Shown here: piece after piece, positions 10,340 through 21,991 of the stretch | Position numbering within the stretch: position 1 is the stretch's first letter | Layout of the letters: every line of letters begins with the position of its first letter | Assembly (NCBI GenBank): GCA_038503035.1 | Contig: JAVSML010024618.1 | Span: forward strand, 103,895 to 167,894 | Reading direction: 5' to 3' | Length of the DNA: 64,000 bases | Source of the DNA: Crocodylus rhombifer | Lineage: Eukaryota; Chordata; Crocodylia; Crocodylidae | The notes under the pieces: generated by a model | The model's input: the letters and a program-made list of their open reading frames with translations, nothing else | What the model was told of the DNA's origin: nothing | Database searches by the model: none | Translations under genes and position numbers: made by a program

Positions 10340-11597
10340 TAGGGCTGTGAGAAGCTTCAGGTGCTGATTTGATACGGAGGAGATTGAGCCCAATTCAGCG
10401 GCCGAATCTCCGGATCCGAATCGAATCAGGAGACCAGTAAAAAGGTCCGAATCAATTCAAAGCTCTCTGAATCGATTCAGAAAAGATTTGGAGAGTTTTA
10501 GAGTTTGGGCAGTCCCTGCTCAATGGCACAGGGAGCTGGATCCGAACTCTGTGCTGGTAAGTAGGGGGTGGGGGGGCTGGGGACGATAGGGTGGACCCCC
10601 ACCAGGCCCAATCCCCTGCCTGCTCCCCCGGCCCCCCCTGCATGTCCCCTTCCCCCCCCCCCCACCGTGGCTGCACTACCTGGCCTCAGCTCCCTGCTCT
10701 TTAAATAATAATAATAAAAAAAGCCCCCACCTACCGGCTGCTGCCAGGCAGAGGGGCGATCCCCACTTCCCCACTGCATGCAGGCTCTGCCACAAGTCTC
10801 CATCCCCTACCTAGTTTCCCAGCTCCTGCCCCACCCCCAATGCCTTCCCCACCTGGCCTCAGCTCCTGGTTCTTAAAAAAGAAAAAAACCCAGAACTCAG
10901 CAGCTGCTGCAGCGGTGTTGGGGATTATGGGGGCCCATGGCAGAGCCCCCCACACAGCACAGGGCAGTGGAGGCCAGTGGCAATTGCCCCCCTGCCTGAC
11001 AGGAGCTGGCAAGTCCATGGCTTTTTTTTGTTTTTTTGTTTTTTAAGAGCTGGGAGCTGGGGCCGGGCAGGTAAGCCGTGGGGGGGGGGGGCTGGGAGAG
11101 AAGGCAGGAGTTGGGGGCTCATGGCACAGCCCCCCACACAGCGTGAGGCAGTGGGGAGCAGTGGGGATTGCACCCGCTCCCCCCCCGCCTGGCAGCAGCC
11201 AGTGAGTAGGGGCTTTTTTTTCTTTTTTCTTAAGAACTGGGAGCTGGGGCTGGGAGAGCAGGCAGGGGATGGAGGTTTGTGACAGAACCCCCCATGCAGT
11301 GTGGGGCAGTGGGGATCACCCCCACCACTGGCAGCAGCCAGTGAGTGCTAGCCTTCTTTTTTCAAAGACCTGGGAGCTGGGGCCAGGCGGGGTAACCATT
11401 GATGGGGCTGGCAGAGCGGGTGGGGGATGGGGCCTGTCTGATTCAGAGATTTGTCTGATTCGGCAGCTGCTGAATGTCCAAATCAGATTCAGCCAAATCA
11501 GTTTGGGACAGTGATTTGAATCACCAAATCAAATCACTGTCCCCAAATCAGCCAAATCTCAATCCGAAGCAAATACTAGTCGCTTTGCACGGGCCTA
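10340..11597. mobile_element. hAT-like element with perfect 8-bp target duplication
   Basis: The element starts TAGGGCTGTGAGAAGC and ends GCTTTGCACGGGCCTA. It is flanked on both sides by CTGGTTTT (10332-10339 and 11598-11605), an exact 8-bp duplication that places the family in hAT. The subterminal regions (10360-10510 and 11440-11580) are dense in GAATC, CCGAATC and CAAATCAGATTCAG motifs, arranged in both orientations, as expected for transposase-binding sites. The centre holds repeated units around AGCTGGGAGCTGGGGC with A- or T-runs. At 1,258 bp and without transposase it is non-autonomous. Confidence 0.88.
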
Positions 11598-11605
11598 CTG
11601 GTTTT

Positions 11606-12375
11606 CATACGAACTCCTTACAGATGCACCTATGTACAGATGTTTAACATCAAAAGAACATTTTCTTTTAGAAACTACAGTTGGGTCATACTTTTATATA
11701 TAATGCCATGCTACAAATGAGCAGAACAAAGTAGCAAGACCTTGTTGGTTGCTCTCCTATTGGAAGATAATTCAGTGAAGTAGAATCTGCATGATTTCTA
11801 CTTTTGATGTGCTTTAGGCAACAGATGGACATTACACGTTTGCCAGGAGAAAATCCTTTCTCTGGGGACACAAATCTAGCAAATTGCCATTCAAGGGGTT
11901 GCTTAGAGAAGAGAACTGACTCTTCAGCAAAAAATTGAGAGTACTTCCAACCGGGAAGATCTCTCTTCTCTCATGCCATCCTGAATAGTTATACACACCT
12001 CTCAGTACTATAATAAATCCTCGGCTGTCCCTCCTCCCCACTAAGAAGGATGGCGGGCAGGAGAGAACTGGCTCTCTGATAGCTTGCCCAGAGGCCTGCT
12101 ACCATTGTTTAAACCCTCCAGGAGAGTCCTTGGACTTTTCAGGTCACCTTGGGTCTGTTCATTCTTCTGTGAGTGAATCCAACTTGAGCATCCCCAGCAT
12201 GAGTCAAGCTGTAGGGGAATGACCTCAACCCATCAAGTTGCTAATTGGCAGGACTTTGAGGGGTGGATTCCTTGGGTTCCATGACACTCCCAGTCGCAGG
12301 CTCATATTCCTGCCCCTAAAGCCCATTGAACCCAGTGGAAAGTATAAAGTTAACTTAAATAAACTCTACTTCAGG
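11606..12375. other. Intronic sequence, nothing recognised
   Basis: Mixed-composition intron DNA without a recognised gene or repeat. Confidence 0.45.
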
Positions 12376-12383
12376 CTCTAGAA

Positions 12384-12662
12384 CAATAGTTCTCAACCTT
12401 TCATGCTACCCCCTCATTGGAATCAAGACACTACATGGAAAATTCCAGCTCTTAGCTTTCTGATTTTTGACTATGGAAAAATAATATAGCAACACTTCTG
12501 TTGCAAAGAACTCAAAGACCACAACAGGTCAGAATGTTTAATGCTATGGATTTCTGTTTGAAATCTCTGGTTTACCTTGTGAATCATGTCTAAATGTTTA
12601 CGTATCTAACAGGGCTAATATTGTCCTTAAAAGGATATTAGCACTCTGGTTCAGAATCACTG
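12384..12662. mobile_element. Old short hAT element (MER-like ends)
   Basis: The left terminus CAATAGTTCTCAACC and the right terminus GGTTCAGAATCACTG match the widespread CAGTGGTTCTCAACC type of hAT end. The flanks CTCTAGAA (12376-12383) and GTCTAGAT (12663-12670) agree at 6 of 8 positions. The 279-bp length and AT-rich interior fit an ancient miniature element. Confidence 0.7.
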
Positions 12663-12670
12663 GTCTAGAT

Positions 12671-13360
12671 TCACCACAAGACCTCTTGTGTGGGGGAGGC
12701 CACTCATAGCAGAAAAAATGCAGGGCATGGAGGCTGCCCTGGCATAAACAGAACACAATTTCACTATATACTGGGAGAAAAAGGAATCAATGTAATCTAA
12801 AGCAATGGCCTTGAAGAGGCAATTTGCAGGACTGCCATCACCTCTCAACCAACAAATTGTTCAGACAGCTATAATCCAGCCACTTTGGTAGTTACATGAG
12901 CCCTGCAGGAGGGTATTAGTGACAACTTTCCTGCCTTCACTTAGTTTGAATCCCCATTTAAGCCTTCATGGCTTGGAAGAATAATTTACGCTTCTTTGCA
13001 TTGGCTTTTGTCTGTGTGGCCCACTAAGTCATATACTTTCTATATGATATAATATTTTGTTTCTTAACCTTTGCATTTCAGGATGGTTTTATTTTTTTTT
13101 TTAAGTTGAAGACATTTAGTGTTTCTTTAATAAATGTACAATGTCTTAACATTTAGCTTTATAGAAACGCGAGTTATATTGTCATAGTTTCAATATGTAT
13201 TTTCAATTAATTACTCTAATGCTAATCAAACTCAATTAGGTTAATGCGCTTGCTTTTCTCAAGTGCAATATAATTGTTAATGACAACTCTATTTTAGTAC
13301 AATAGGGACCTAATCTGTGCTAAATCAGCTGTCTTTAAAAAGTAGGAAGTTTGGGCAACA
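12671..13360. other. Intronic sequence, AT-rich, nothing recognised
   Basis: A T-run lies at about 13088-13103. Nothing else was recognised. Confidence 0.45.
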
Positions 13361-13412
13361 TTAAATACAAGTCTGTAAAGGTGCAAATCTACCCTGCCTT
13401 CTGACTAACATG
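13360..13412 (+). repeat. Short Penelope-like tail fragment
   Basis: The text CTGTAAAGGTGCAAATCTACC, then CTGCCTTCTGACTAACATGAC, is closely similar to 20410-20465 (TCTATAAGGTGCAAATCTAC, then TCTACCTTCTCC). It appears to be an older, truncated copy of the same repeat. Confidence 0.5.
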
Positions 13413-15160
13413 ACCACTTCTTGCAAATACTGAAATGCCATTAAACAAAACAAGTAGTGTTTGTCAAAGAGCTTAACAGGAAACACCAAACACCAAGCCA
13501 AAATGCACAATGAAGCCAGAGAATATTTTTATAATTCAAAAACAAGTCTGCCCACATAAATTTAACTTCAACATAATTAAGGGATGTGTTTCATTTTCCC
13601 CGTGCATCCTTTTTTGGCTGTGAGAAATCATCATGTTCCACAGAAGGTTAAAACAGTTGGCAAGACTCTGATCTCATTGAAATTATTTTAATCTCAAAGA
13701 CATTCCTTTGCCTGTAAAACTGTGCAATGTAAGGATGATCAGAATCATCTCAGTATATGCAATCAGTAAAACAGTTTATTGCAGTACCTCATACAGTTGT
13801 TAATTTAAGACTAGGGTAACATTCCATTCTTTCCTGGACATCTGAATGCCCACATTTGGTCACCTACAGGGTTAAATGTGCCAAGATTGCTACTTATGCA
13901 CAAGTTGGCATTCTAGCTCTCGACACATAGCCCTGAGCATCTGGACAAATATGAATAACTACATATGCACCTAGCTGGCAACAAAAGAGGAGAGAGAAAA
14001 AGCCTTTGTGTATTTTTCTGTCAAACAGCTCAGTAGTTATATGGTGCTCACCTAGGAATATGGAAGACCTGGGTTTTGGCCCTCCTCTCTCACCAGAAGT
14101 AGTTTAGAAGCTGAGCTTCCTTTGACTTCCCAATATAACACTCTGACAATTGCACCACACATCAGCCATTAACTAGGACCTTCCCCAGTCCCTGCTTTGA
14201 AGCAGGTTCCTTAGGCATCCACAAGAGGGAGGTATGTCAGAGATCTGTGGGCCAGATGCAATGGATGACCTGTGGCATGATGATTAGAGTCCTTAACTGG
14301 GAAGTCCAGGGTAATGAGGTTCACCAAGAAAGGGGGTCTAGACCCCATGACCTCCAGCTTCACAGCTGAGTACACTAGCTACTGAGTAATGGGGTCACAG
14401 AATCACCCCTTTTTATGTTCCTAAGGCTAAGTCTAGTAGTTATTGGTTCTGGTGGACTCCATTTCTGGGCATCTAAGGACACTATGTGTCTACATTGGGT
14501 ATATACAAATGCCCTAGTCACTACTGTGCATGCCCAGTCAATGTGGCACCCCCTAACACCTGTGAAAGGATCTCAAGGCATCTTAAGAATCAGTAATTTA
14601 GAGAACTCTAACTTTAACATTCCCAGCCTGAATGTATTGGTCCAAGTATGGACTGTTGTATTTGATTCTGAATACACTGCATAAAATTTGGCAGGAGCAA
14701 TATTTTAGAAGTTAAGAGTCAGTAAGTGACATTGTATTCTGGATGACCAACTGGTAAAGCAATGCCTGTTTCTAACAAGTTATCTAAAAGATATTTGGAG
14801 GATAGTTCTGAGAATGTGTGATCCAGGTTTCATGGCAGAGTGACAAGGGCATTGAAGTGTGTCTGGCATAAGAAAATTCAATTTAATGGCACAGCATGGG
14901 TAAAATACTTGAAGGATTAATTATCCTTCTTTAGTTTTGCAGACCACCCAGGGCAAGAGAGAGACTGCACCTCTTTCTGGAAAAAAAGGACAGGGGCTGA
15001 GGCCATCATTTCAGAGACATACTATGCACTTAAAGGAAAAGAACTAGCAGTGTCCCTTTCTAATACAACCTCCCTGATCTGAGCTAAGTCTTCATTTGTT
15101 TTAAATGTTCAGGTTCTGGTTTTCCAGATTTTCTACATGCTAATAAGAATGATTCTGTAA
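13413..15160. other. Intronic sequence apart from the SINE-like block
   Basis: No coding sequence or other recognised element apart from 14025-14400. Confidence 0.45.
14025..14400 (+). repeat. tRNA-derived SINE-like segments
   Basis: AGCTCAGTAGTTA (14027-14039) resembles an A box, and GACCTGGGTTTTGGCCC (about 14067-14083) a decayed B box at a tRNA-like distance. A second tRNA-like block (GATTAGAGTCC with GAGGTTCACC) lies at 14273-14323, and an inverted one at 14340-14395 (on the minus strand CTCAGTAGCTAG). Not a functional tRNA gene: the B boxes are degraded and no cloverleaf is complete. Confidence 0.4.
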
Positions 15161-15299
15161 GCAGGACTGGATGGAACTGAAAAGGGCTGCAAAACAGCGG
15201 TGCAAGGCACCGAGGCAACACGGGAGTCAGTCCTCCAGGAGAGATGCTCTGGTTTCTGGCCAAAGCATCTCTGTGGTGCTTCTGCTTTCCCTGGCATTG

Positions 15300-15535
15300 T
15301 CAAAGGTGTTAGGGACGTGGGGTGGGTGGGGGTTTATGGGTCTGGGTAGGAGTGGGTTGGTGTGAGGAGTGGCAGGAGGGTGTCGGGAGTTATGGGGAGT
15401 GTGGGGGGATATGAGGGAATATCAGAAGTGGAGGGGGATGTGGGGGGTGTTGTCAGGAGTGGAGGGGTTTCGGAGGGGCTATCAGGAATGGAGAGGGATG
15501 TCAGGGGGTGTGGGGAGCAGTGGGGAAGAGGATGT
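15300..15535 (+). repeat. G-rich minisatellite
   Basis: Imperfect units of roughly 30-40 bases contain AGGAGTGGAGGGG, GATGT and GGGGGTGT. The plus strand has many runs of three or more G and could form G-quadruplexes; this is the non-template strand for SYN2 on the minus strand read in reverse, so the transcript would carry the C-rich version. Confidence 0.65.
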
Positions 15536-16959
15536 CCCATATGTGGGAGAGTTCATGGAGGGGCTCAAGTGGGGGCTGCCACACACCTGCCCCCTCCACC
15601 TGGCACCCGCACAACTGGCTGCAGCAGGCAGGGTGGCTGTAGCTCTGCTGCAGGCACAGCCAGCAGTAATGCAGCACTGTGTGACTAAGGCTCTGTACAT
15701 GCTGAATGGACCCAGCCCGGCCTGCTAGTATATGGTGTTGGACAGGCCAGGCCAGGTTCATTCAACTTGTATGGAGCCGGGGTCATACAGCCGGGGTCTG
15801 CCAGCTGTACCAGCAGCAGAGCCACAGCCCCACTTGCCTGCTACTGCCAGCGCCATGGCCACCGGGTGGGGGGACAGGCATGTGACAGTCCAAGAGCCAT
15901 CCCTAGGAGTGTGTGGGGCCTGGGGCATATCAGTTCATGCAGTGCCAGGGGATGGCAAGTGGGGGGCAGGGGCTTGGTGGGTGGCTGGAGTGCAAAGCTG
16001 GTGGTGTGCAGCATCTGTGGCAGAACTGGCAGCATGTAGCAGCCACAGTGGAGCTGGTGGTGCATGGTGGCCATGGCAAGGTCTGTATGGCACTGTCCAT
16101 GGGGCATCCCAAAGTGTGGGGCCCAGGGCAGTTGCCCCAGTTTGACCCCTCCTAGGGAAGACCCTGGGCAGCCCCCGCTCAAGTCCCTCCATAAAGCACG
16201 TGGAGGGACACAATCCAGCTCAGCCCATTGTGGCTCAGTAGCCTGGCTTTCCACTGGAGTGGGATGCGTGGCTCCGGGAGGAAAATGTGTCATGCAGCTA
16301 GCATGAGTTTGCACAGGAGCTATGCCTCCCAGAGCCACACATCCCACTCAGCTGCAAAGCCAGGCTAGTGAGCCATGCCAGACCAGGTCTGGTCCCACCA
16401 TATGCCTCCTCCCCACAGGCACTGTGAGTTAAGCAGCATTGCTGCCAAATGCAGGACTCGGCCTGGTGTGCAGGGACCGTGTCATGCTGAGCTGGATCCT
16501 GCCAGCACTGGGACCATTCGCACCACCAGGCCGGACTGGTTCCATGGCAGCAGGAACCAACTCGGCATGCTGCATGGCACGCTGGGTCCTGCCACCATGG
16601 AACCAGCCCGGCCTAGTGGTGCAAGCAGCCCCAGTGCTAGCAGGACCCAGCTCAGCTTGGCGCGCTGTACTTGTATGCCACGTCAGGTCCTGTTGCCATG
16701 GAACTAGATCACCTGGTGGTGTGAGCAGTCCTACTGCAGACAGGACCTGGCTTGGCATGACATGTAGTCCCCACAAGTGGATGTCCAGGCCATAGCATGG
16801 CTTGGGTCCAGACAAGGTGGTGATTGCTGCAAGTGGTCAGCCACATGCCAAAGGAGTGGACCCAGGCAAAGAGATCCAGTCTAACTGGGAGTGGCATATC
16901 TGTTCCTCCCACACCTTCACATAGGTGAAGGCAGGGGAACATTACCGGGGAGAACACCC

Positions 16960-17190
16960 TCCCCAAGGTTTGGAGCTGGGGGAGCAGGGCCCAATTTGGT
17001 CCCTAGCTCTTCTAGGGGCTCGAGGGGGACATACTTGCCCTCTACCATGAGCTCTCTTTCCACCACCTTCTGTGCAGTGGCCTCCAAGGCAAGGAAAAAG
17101 ACCCCTTGCTATGCAAGTGGGAGGCCACCATGACCTTGGCCTCCAACTACCTGAGCCAGGGCCTGCACCCAGGTCTCAAAGTGCAGGTTC
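16960..17190 (-). pseudogene. Possible decayed ORF1-like fragment of a Tx1/L1-type LINE
   Basis: On the minus strand one frame reads ENLHFETWVQALAQVV, then after a stop GVFFLALEATAQKVVEREL and MVEGKYVPLEPLEELG. This resembles the RNA-binding ORF1 proteins of Tx1-clade LINEs, in which a FxKTExxxxxVVExGL.V.G.FVPVxPLE pattern recurs. The similarity is from memory of the family pattern and covers only about 70 residues; at least one stop interrupts it. Confidence 0.35.
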
Positions 17191-18900
17191 TCCTGCTTGG
17201 GCGGTTGGCAAGTGAGTGTCAGCAAGGGGGCCCCGCCACCCAAGCTGGAAGGGCTGGTGAGGGTCCAGGCACCACAGCTTTGGGTCACCCTGCAGCTGCT
17301 TGTACATAACTGTGGTTTCCCCACTGGGGGATTGCCTTGGTGGAGCTGGAGCAAGGGCCAGGGACAGGCTGAGTGGGTGTGCTGCCTGGTGCAGTGCACC
17401 TGGTCCCCTCAGGTGCCGATGGTTTAGGCTTGGGGGCAGAGCCCTTGCCCTTCCCACCCCAGCTGTGTAGGAGGCGGAAGAGAAGCCCTTCCCACTGCCC
17501 TTGCCCTGGGTCCCTGATTGTGGGGAAGGGGGCTTGGGAACCCCTTTGGGGGTGGCCTGGCCAGGGAGAACTCCCTGGCTCTGGTTGCTACATGCTGGAG
17601 TCTCATCTGCCCCTGCAGCAATGGTTTCAGGCTTTTCTACCTATGAAGGAGGTCAGTTGAACTCTGCCTCCAGGGTAGGGGCTACAGGGGCATGCACCCT
17701 TTCAGGGGCTTGGCTGTGGGGGCTGCAGGAAGTTCTGTGGGGGCATCTACCCCTCCAGAAGGTTCCTGTCCTGCCATGGATTTACATAAGGGAGAGAAAA
17801 CTAATAAGAAAAAACAAAAAATACAGTGGGCCTAGTGAAACCAATAGGGGCAAGCTGGGGCTGGGGGAGAAGGGGAAACGGGGCTGAAGCTCACTGGGCT
17901 ACAGCCCCACAGGAAGTCAGGTGGGCTAAGTCAGGGTACACATGCACACAAGGGCTGGGGAGTCTCATGCTGGCTTATTCAGCCACACAACAAACAAGCA
18001 GGTGGAGCAGACCACAGGACTTACCACACAAGGGCAAAAAAAACCACAGGGAAGGCTGCTGAGGTGGATGGAAAAAAATGGCTGGAGTAGTGGAGGGGCT
18101 TTGTTTGTTGAAGCTCAGTCGAGGAGCCCCTCATCCTCCAGATGGGCACTCAGCAGCAGGACAGTAGGCAGGAAAACAAAGCAGGATCCAATGCAGTGAG
18201 GCAGCTGTACAGGATTGCAGGAATAATCAATCAATTAGGGAGTAGTCCAGTGCAGGTGTGGTGTTGAGTGATGCAAGGTGGTGCACGGAGAATCTCCCTT
18301 TCTCCTGGGAGGGGACAACAGCAGAACAGGCAGCAGTAGTGGTAGCAGCTGTCCAGCTCAACCACTTAGGGTATGCTTCAGGTGAAAGTGGAGTGGAAGG
18401 TAGGGGGTAGCCTGCCAAAGCAGCTGGGGTAAGCAAGGCACCTTTAGGCTCCAGCAGTGATGGTGGGGGAGGGGCCCACAGGCAGTGCAGGCTTTCTCCC
18501 CAGGCTGTCCCCCAACCACGGCTTGGCAGTGGGCTGGACACCAGGTCAGAACAGGGGTGCAGAAGATGGGGTGCGGTGCTGGAAGGAGCCTGGCCATCTT
18601 CTCCTCAAAAGCTCCTGAGGCCAAGTTTGCAGCAGCAACTGCAACAGCAATAGCCTGGGACAGAAAGAGGTGTAGCCATCTTCTCCCAGAGGCTCCTCCC
18701 CCAGAAGCTGTTGAGGGTGAGTAGCCCTGAGCTGCTTCCTAGGGCAGGCTTTTATATTGCTGGGGCCAGTACAGAACAGGTTTTTATACTGCTGAGGCCA
18801 GCACAGGTGCTGTCGCAGGCTCTAGCTTACCCTGGATGCAGATCTGGGAGGAGCCAGGTAGGGCTATTTTGCCTCAAGTGGCATAATTTGCCCCACACCA

Positions 18901-20340
18901 AAGTGCATGTCTGGGCAAATGTGCTGAGGCAAAAAGTCCCGGCTCAAATTTGCTCCACTTGTATTTATGCTGTTAAAAGTGCATGTGCCTGTGTGGATGT
19001 ATCCATAGAGACACACAAGCAAATTTCTCACTACTGGCATTGGTATTTCCAACCGTCTCCTCCATCTTGATGTTTTGTGACAAATTATTTCCATTTTTAG
19101 CATGCACATGTGAGAGAGTGAATGAAACAGTTTTGCCTATTAAAACAAACCTCCCAGACAAAAAAAGGGTAAATTTCTGTCTGAGAAAAAGTATGCGTTG
19201 CCTGCTAAGTGACAGTTTGCTTTGGAACAAGGTAGCATATAATGAATAAGAAGTTATATGACGTGGAAAGTCAGGGCATTTGTACATGCCACAATGTTTG
19301 ATCCTATTTAATTTACCTCACCTTAAACATTTTAACTTGGGTTATTTTGGTACATCTCCTTTCTGACAGTGGGGAACTCTATGGCCAGCTGGGCAGCACA
19401 GGGTTTTCCAGAACATGTCCTATTTCTTGGCTCCCTGTGCTGCATCCGGGCAAGTTCTTAAAATTTCATTCCCCGGTTTGTTTTCAACATGGCTGCCGCT
19501 AGGTAGAATTACAGTTCCCAGAAAACAATGCTTTGCTTTGCTGGTGGGACCAGGGGAAGGCAATTAGAGGCTGCAGGGGTCACAGAGGGTTAGGACTAAG
19601 GGGCACTTGTGGGGGACTGTGGCTGGGCATTAATGGGCAACACCCCTAGTACCCACCTCTCATTAAATATTGACATGCGTTTATGCTGAATGACTCAGTC
19701 TCAATATTTTTTTTCACTTGGGTAGGTAAATTTCCAAACAAAGCTATTAAAGAGTAGTGATCAATGCTTCTAGGTTAATTGTATCTAAAACTGCATTTGT
19801 AGGGATTAAATTAGAGTTTTTACTCCGCTAAAAAATAACCTTGCAGATTTGTCATAATTTGTTATTGCTAAAAATACTGCAGCCAGCAATAGACTGTACA
19901 GGGAGGTTAGAGTGTTCTGACACAGGCCTTTGTGTTTTTCTGTGTGTCAGATTAATGATTATTCATTCATTCATTCTTGCATGTAGTGATCACCTTGTCT
20001 GTCCAATGTACAGTGAAGGGGTACCGTAAGCAGGTGATGGCATATTTGACTTTGGTTGATAATGGAGCTGTTTTTAAGCAGCAAAATTTTAAAAATAAAC
20101 TTGAATGGGAAATTACAGACCACTAATAATAATTCACAGACTGGACTGCATTAAGTATAAACAGAGACTCTGGATTCTTATCCCTTCACTTAGATTAGCA
20201 TATGTGACCCCTTTGTTCCTATAGGTTTACTGATTACTACTTTGCTACTCCCAGCAATGCCCCATCCTCACAACCCACCCTTCATTCCTGTCTTTTGCAT
20301 ACAAATCACTCTCTCCATTTGATACACTGCTATATGTATG
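18901..20340. other. Intronic sequence, nothing recognised
   Basis: Mostly AT-rich intron with a short GC-richer patch at 19360-19640. No gene was recognised. Confidence 0.45.
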
Positions 20341-20470
20341 TCCTTTCACAGCATCTGATAAAGTGATCTTGAGCTCATGAAAGCTTCTGCTATCCATCTG
20401 ATTTATTTGGTCTATAAGGTGCAAATCTACTCTACCTTCTCCCTGACTTCAGTCTAACAAGTCTAACTAC
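20341..20470 (+). repeat. Penelope-like element tail with hammerhead-like core
   Basis: The order is a hammerhead-like core (20355-20382), GCTTCTGCTATCC, ATTTGGTCTATAAGGTGC, and a C/T-rich CTACTCTACCTTCTCCCTGAC. Repeats of this kind (CTGATGA, stem, GAAAGC, then a GTCTATAAGGTGC-like text) are typical of Penelope-like element terminal repeats in reptiles. A second fragment lies at 13360-13412. It abuts the 3' end of a minus-strand CR1. Confidence 0.6.
20355..20382 (+). ncRNA. Decayed hammerhead-ribozyme-like core
   Basis: CTGATAA (20355-20361) is followed by a six-position stem GTGATC/GCTCAT with one mismatch and one G-U, a TTGA loop, and GAAA (20379-20382). A canonical core would be CTGATGA; the G at position 8 is A here. 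A possible cleavage triplet GTC is at about 20410-20412. Activity is not expected. Confidence 0.5.
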
Positions 20471-20474
20471 CTCT

Positions 20475-21960
20475 TTAATCATCCCAGCCCAGTCTGTTTA
20501 ACTTGTTCTTGAAACTTGCCAGGGATGGAGATTCCATAGCTTCTTCAGGTAGCCTATTCCAATGCTTGACCACCTTCATAGTCAAAAAGTTCCTCCTAAT
20601 CTCCAACCCAGATTTCCTCTGCTGCAGCATGAGGCCATTGTACCTAGTCCTGTCCGCTATGGTCACAGAGAAATGCCCATCTCCATCATCTCTATCATCA
20701 CCCTTCAAATATTTGAAGATTTTTATCAAATCCTCACTCAGTCTTCTCTTCTCCAGTCTATAACAGTCCTAGTTCTTTCAGCCTTTGCTTGTAAATCATG
20801 CTTACCTGGCCTCTAAACAGCTTTGTCACTCTCTACTCAGTCTCCACTGGATCCTTTCTAACCTGTCCACATCCTTCTTGAAGTGTGGGGCCCAAAACTG
20901 GACATAGTAGACCAGTGAGACCTCACCACTGTTGAATGATATAGAAGAAATGCTTGCCGTGATTTTTAAGTGACATTCCTGTTAATACAATTCAGCATGT
21001 TGTTACCTTTTTGCAACAAGAGCACACTGTTACCTTATATTCATCTTGTGGTCCCCAGGTCTTTCTATGCAATACTTCAGCCTACCCAGTCACTCTCTAG
21101 TCTGTATTTGTGCATGCAGTTATTTTGCCCCAAATGCAGGACTTTGCACTTGTCCTTGTAAAATTTCAACTGGTTGATTATGGTCCTTTTTTCCAGTGTA
21201 TCATGTCATTCTGGATCCTATCCCTACCTCCTAGAGTGTCTGCAACTCCACTCAAATTGGTGACATTTGCTAAGTGTGCATTGATCCCAACATCCAAATT
21301 ATTAATGAAGATACTGAACAATATCAAACCCAGAACAGACCTCTGAGGAGCCCCACTTCATATCTCCTCTCAGTTAGATGTTAAGCCACTGATAACGACT
21401 GATTGAACATGATGATCTAACCAGTTACATATCCACCTTACAGTAATTTTCTCTAGTCTGCATTTCCTCAGCTTGTTAAGGACAACGTTGTGAGAGATGG
21501 TGTCAAAAGTCCTGCTGAGTCAAGGTATATCACATCCACCGCTTTCTGCTATCCACAGAGCCTGCCAACTTATTATAGAAGGAAATTAGGTTGGTCAGGC
21601 ATGATTTGCTCTTGGTAAATCCATGCTAGCTTTTCCAGATCACTTTGGTCTTCTCTAGGTGTTTAACAATGGATTACTTAAGAACCTAGGGGTTCATGAT
21701 CCTTCCAGGTGTCAAGGTCAGACTAACTGCTCTGTAATTCTCTGGATCTTCCTTGCATTTCTTAAAGGGGATGTTACCCCATCTCCATGAGTTCTCAATG
21801 AGGATAGCCAATGGCTTGGAAATTGACTCATCTAATTCCTCCCATACCCAAGGGTGAACCCCCTGACTAGAAAGTTTCTGTAAGTAATGCCTAACTTGTT
21901 CCTCAACTACTCCAGGCTACTTGTCTCCTTCCCTTTTTTTGCTACCAACTGCACTTGTCA
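20475..21960 (-). pseudogene. Old CR1 LINE, reverse transcriptase to C-terminus, decayed
   Basis: The minus-strand C-terminal part reads LEIRRNFLTMKVVKHWNRL, then PEEAMESPSLASFKNKL, a diverged form of the CR1 ending. Further up (to about 21900) the DNA preserves CR1 signature text, for example the region complementary to the FADD segment near 21260-21330 and the stretch before it, but stops and gaps break every frame. It is more diverged than the CR1 copies at 26955, 36857 and 48013. The 5' side stops at or before the 10-N gap at 21982. Confidence 0.75.
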
Positions 21961-21981
21961 TCCAGTAGCTCACCTTATTTA

Positions 21982-21991
21982 NNNNNNNNNN
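21982..21991. other. Assembly gap (10 N)
   Basis: Ten N separate the old CR1 from the Gypsy LTR. Ten is a placeholder size, so the real length is unknown and the LTR end may be missing. Confidence 0.99.

Larger units (their letters stand above)
15165..18900. repeat. GC-rich composite repeat block, origin unresolved
   Basis: GC content rises sharply compared with both flanks. It contains a G-rich minisatellite (15300-15530), CACC/GGTG-rich DNA with dozens of overlapping open frames on both strands (15500-16800), and a stretch with possible decayed coding sequence on the minus strand (16960-17190). Block boundaries are judged from composition only. No terminal repeats or target duplication were found. 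Confidence 0.45.

Noticed and set aside
12960..13350. Conserved non-coding enhancer in the repeat-free intron stretch
   Set aside because: It lacks recognisable repeats, but conservation cannot be judged from one sequence.
14025..14100. A functional tRNA gene
   Set aside because: A-box and B-box-like words are present but the B box is degraded and no complete cloverleaf is seen. A SINE remnant is more likely.
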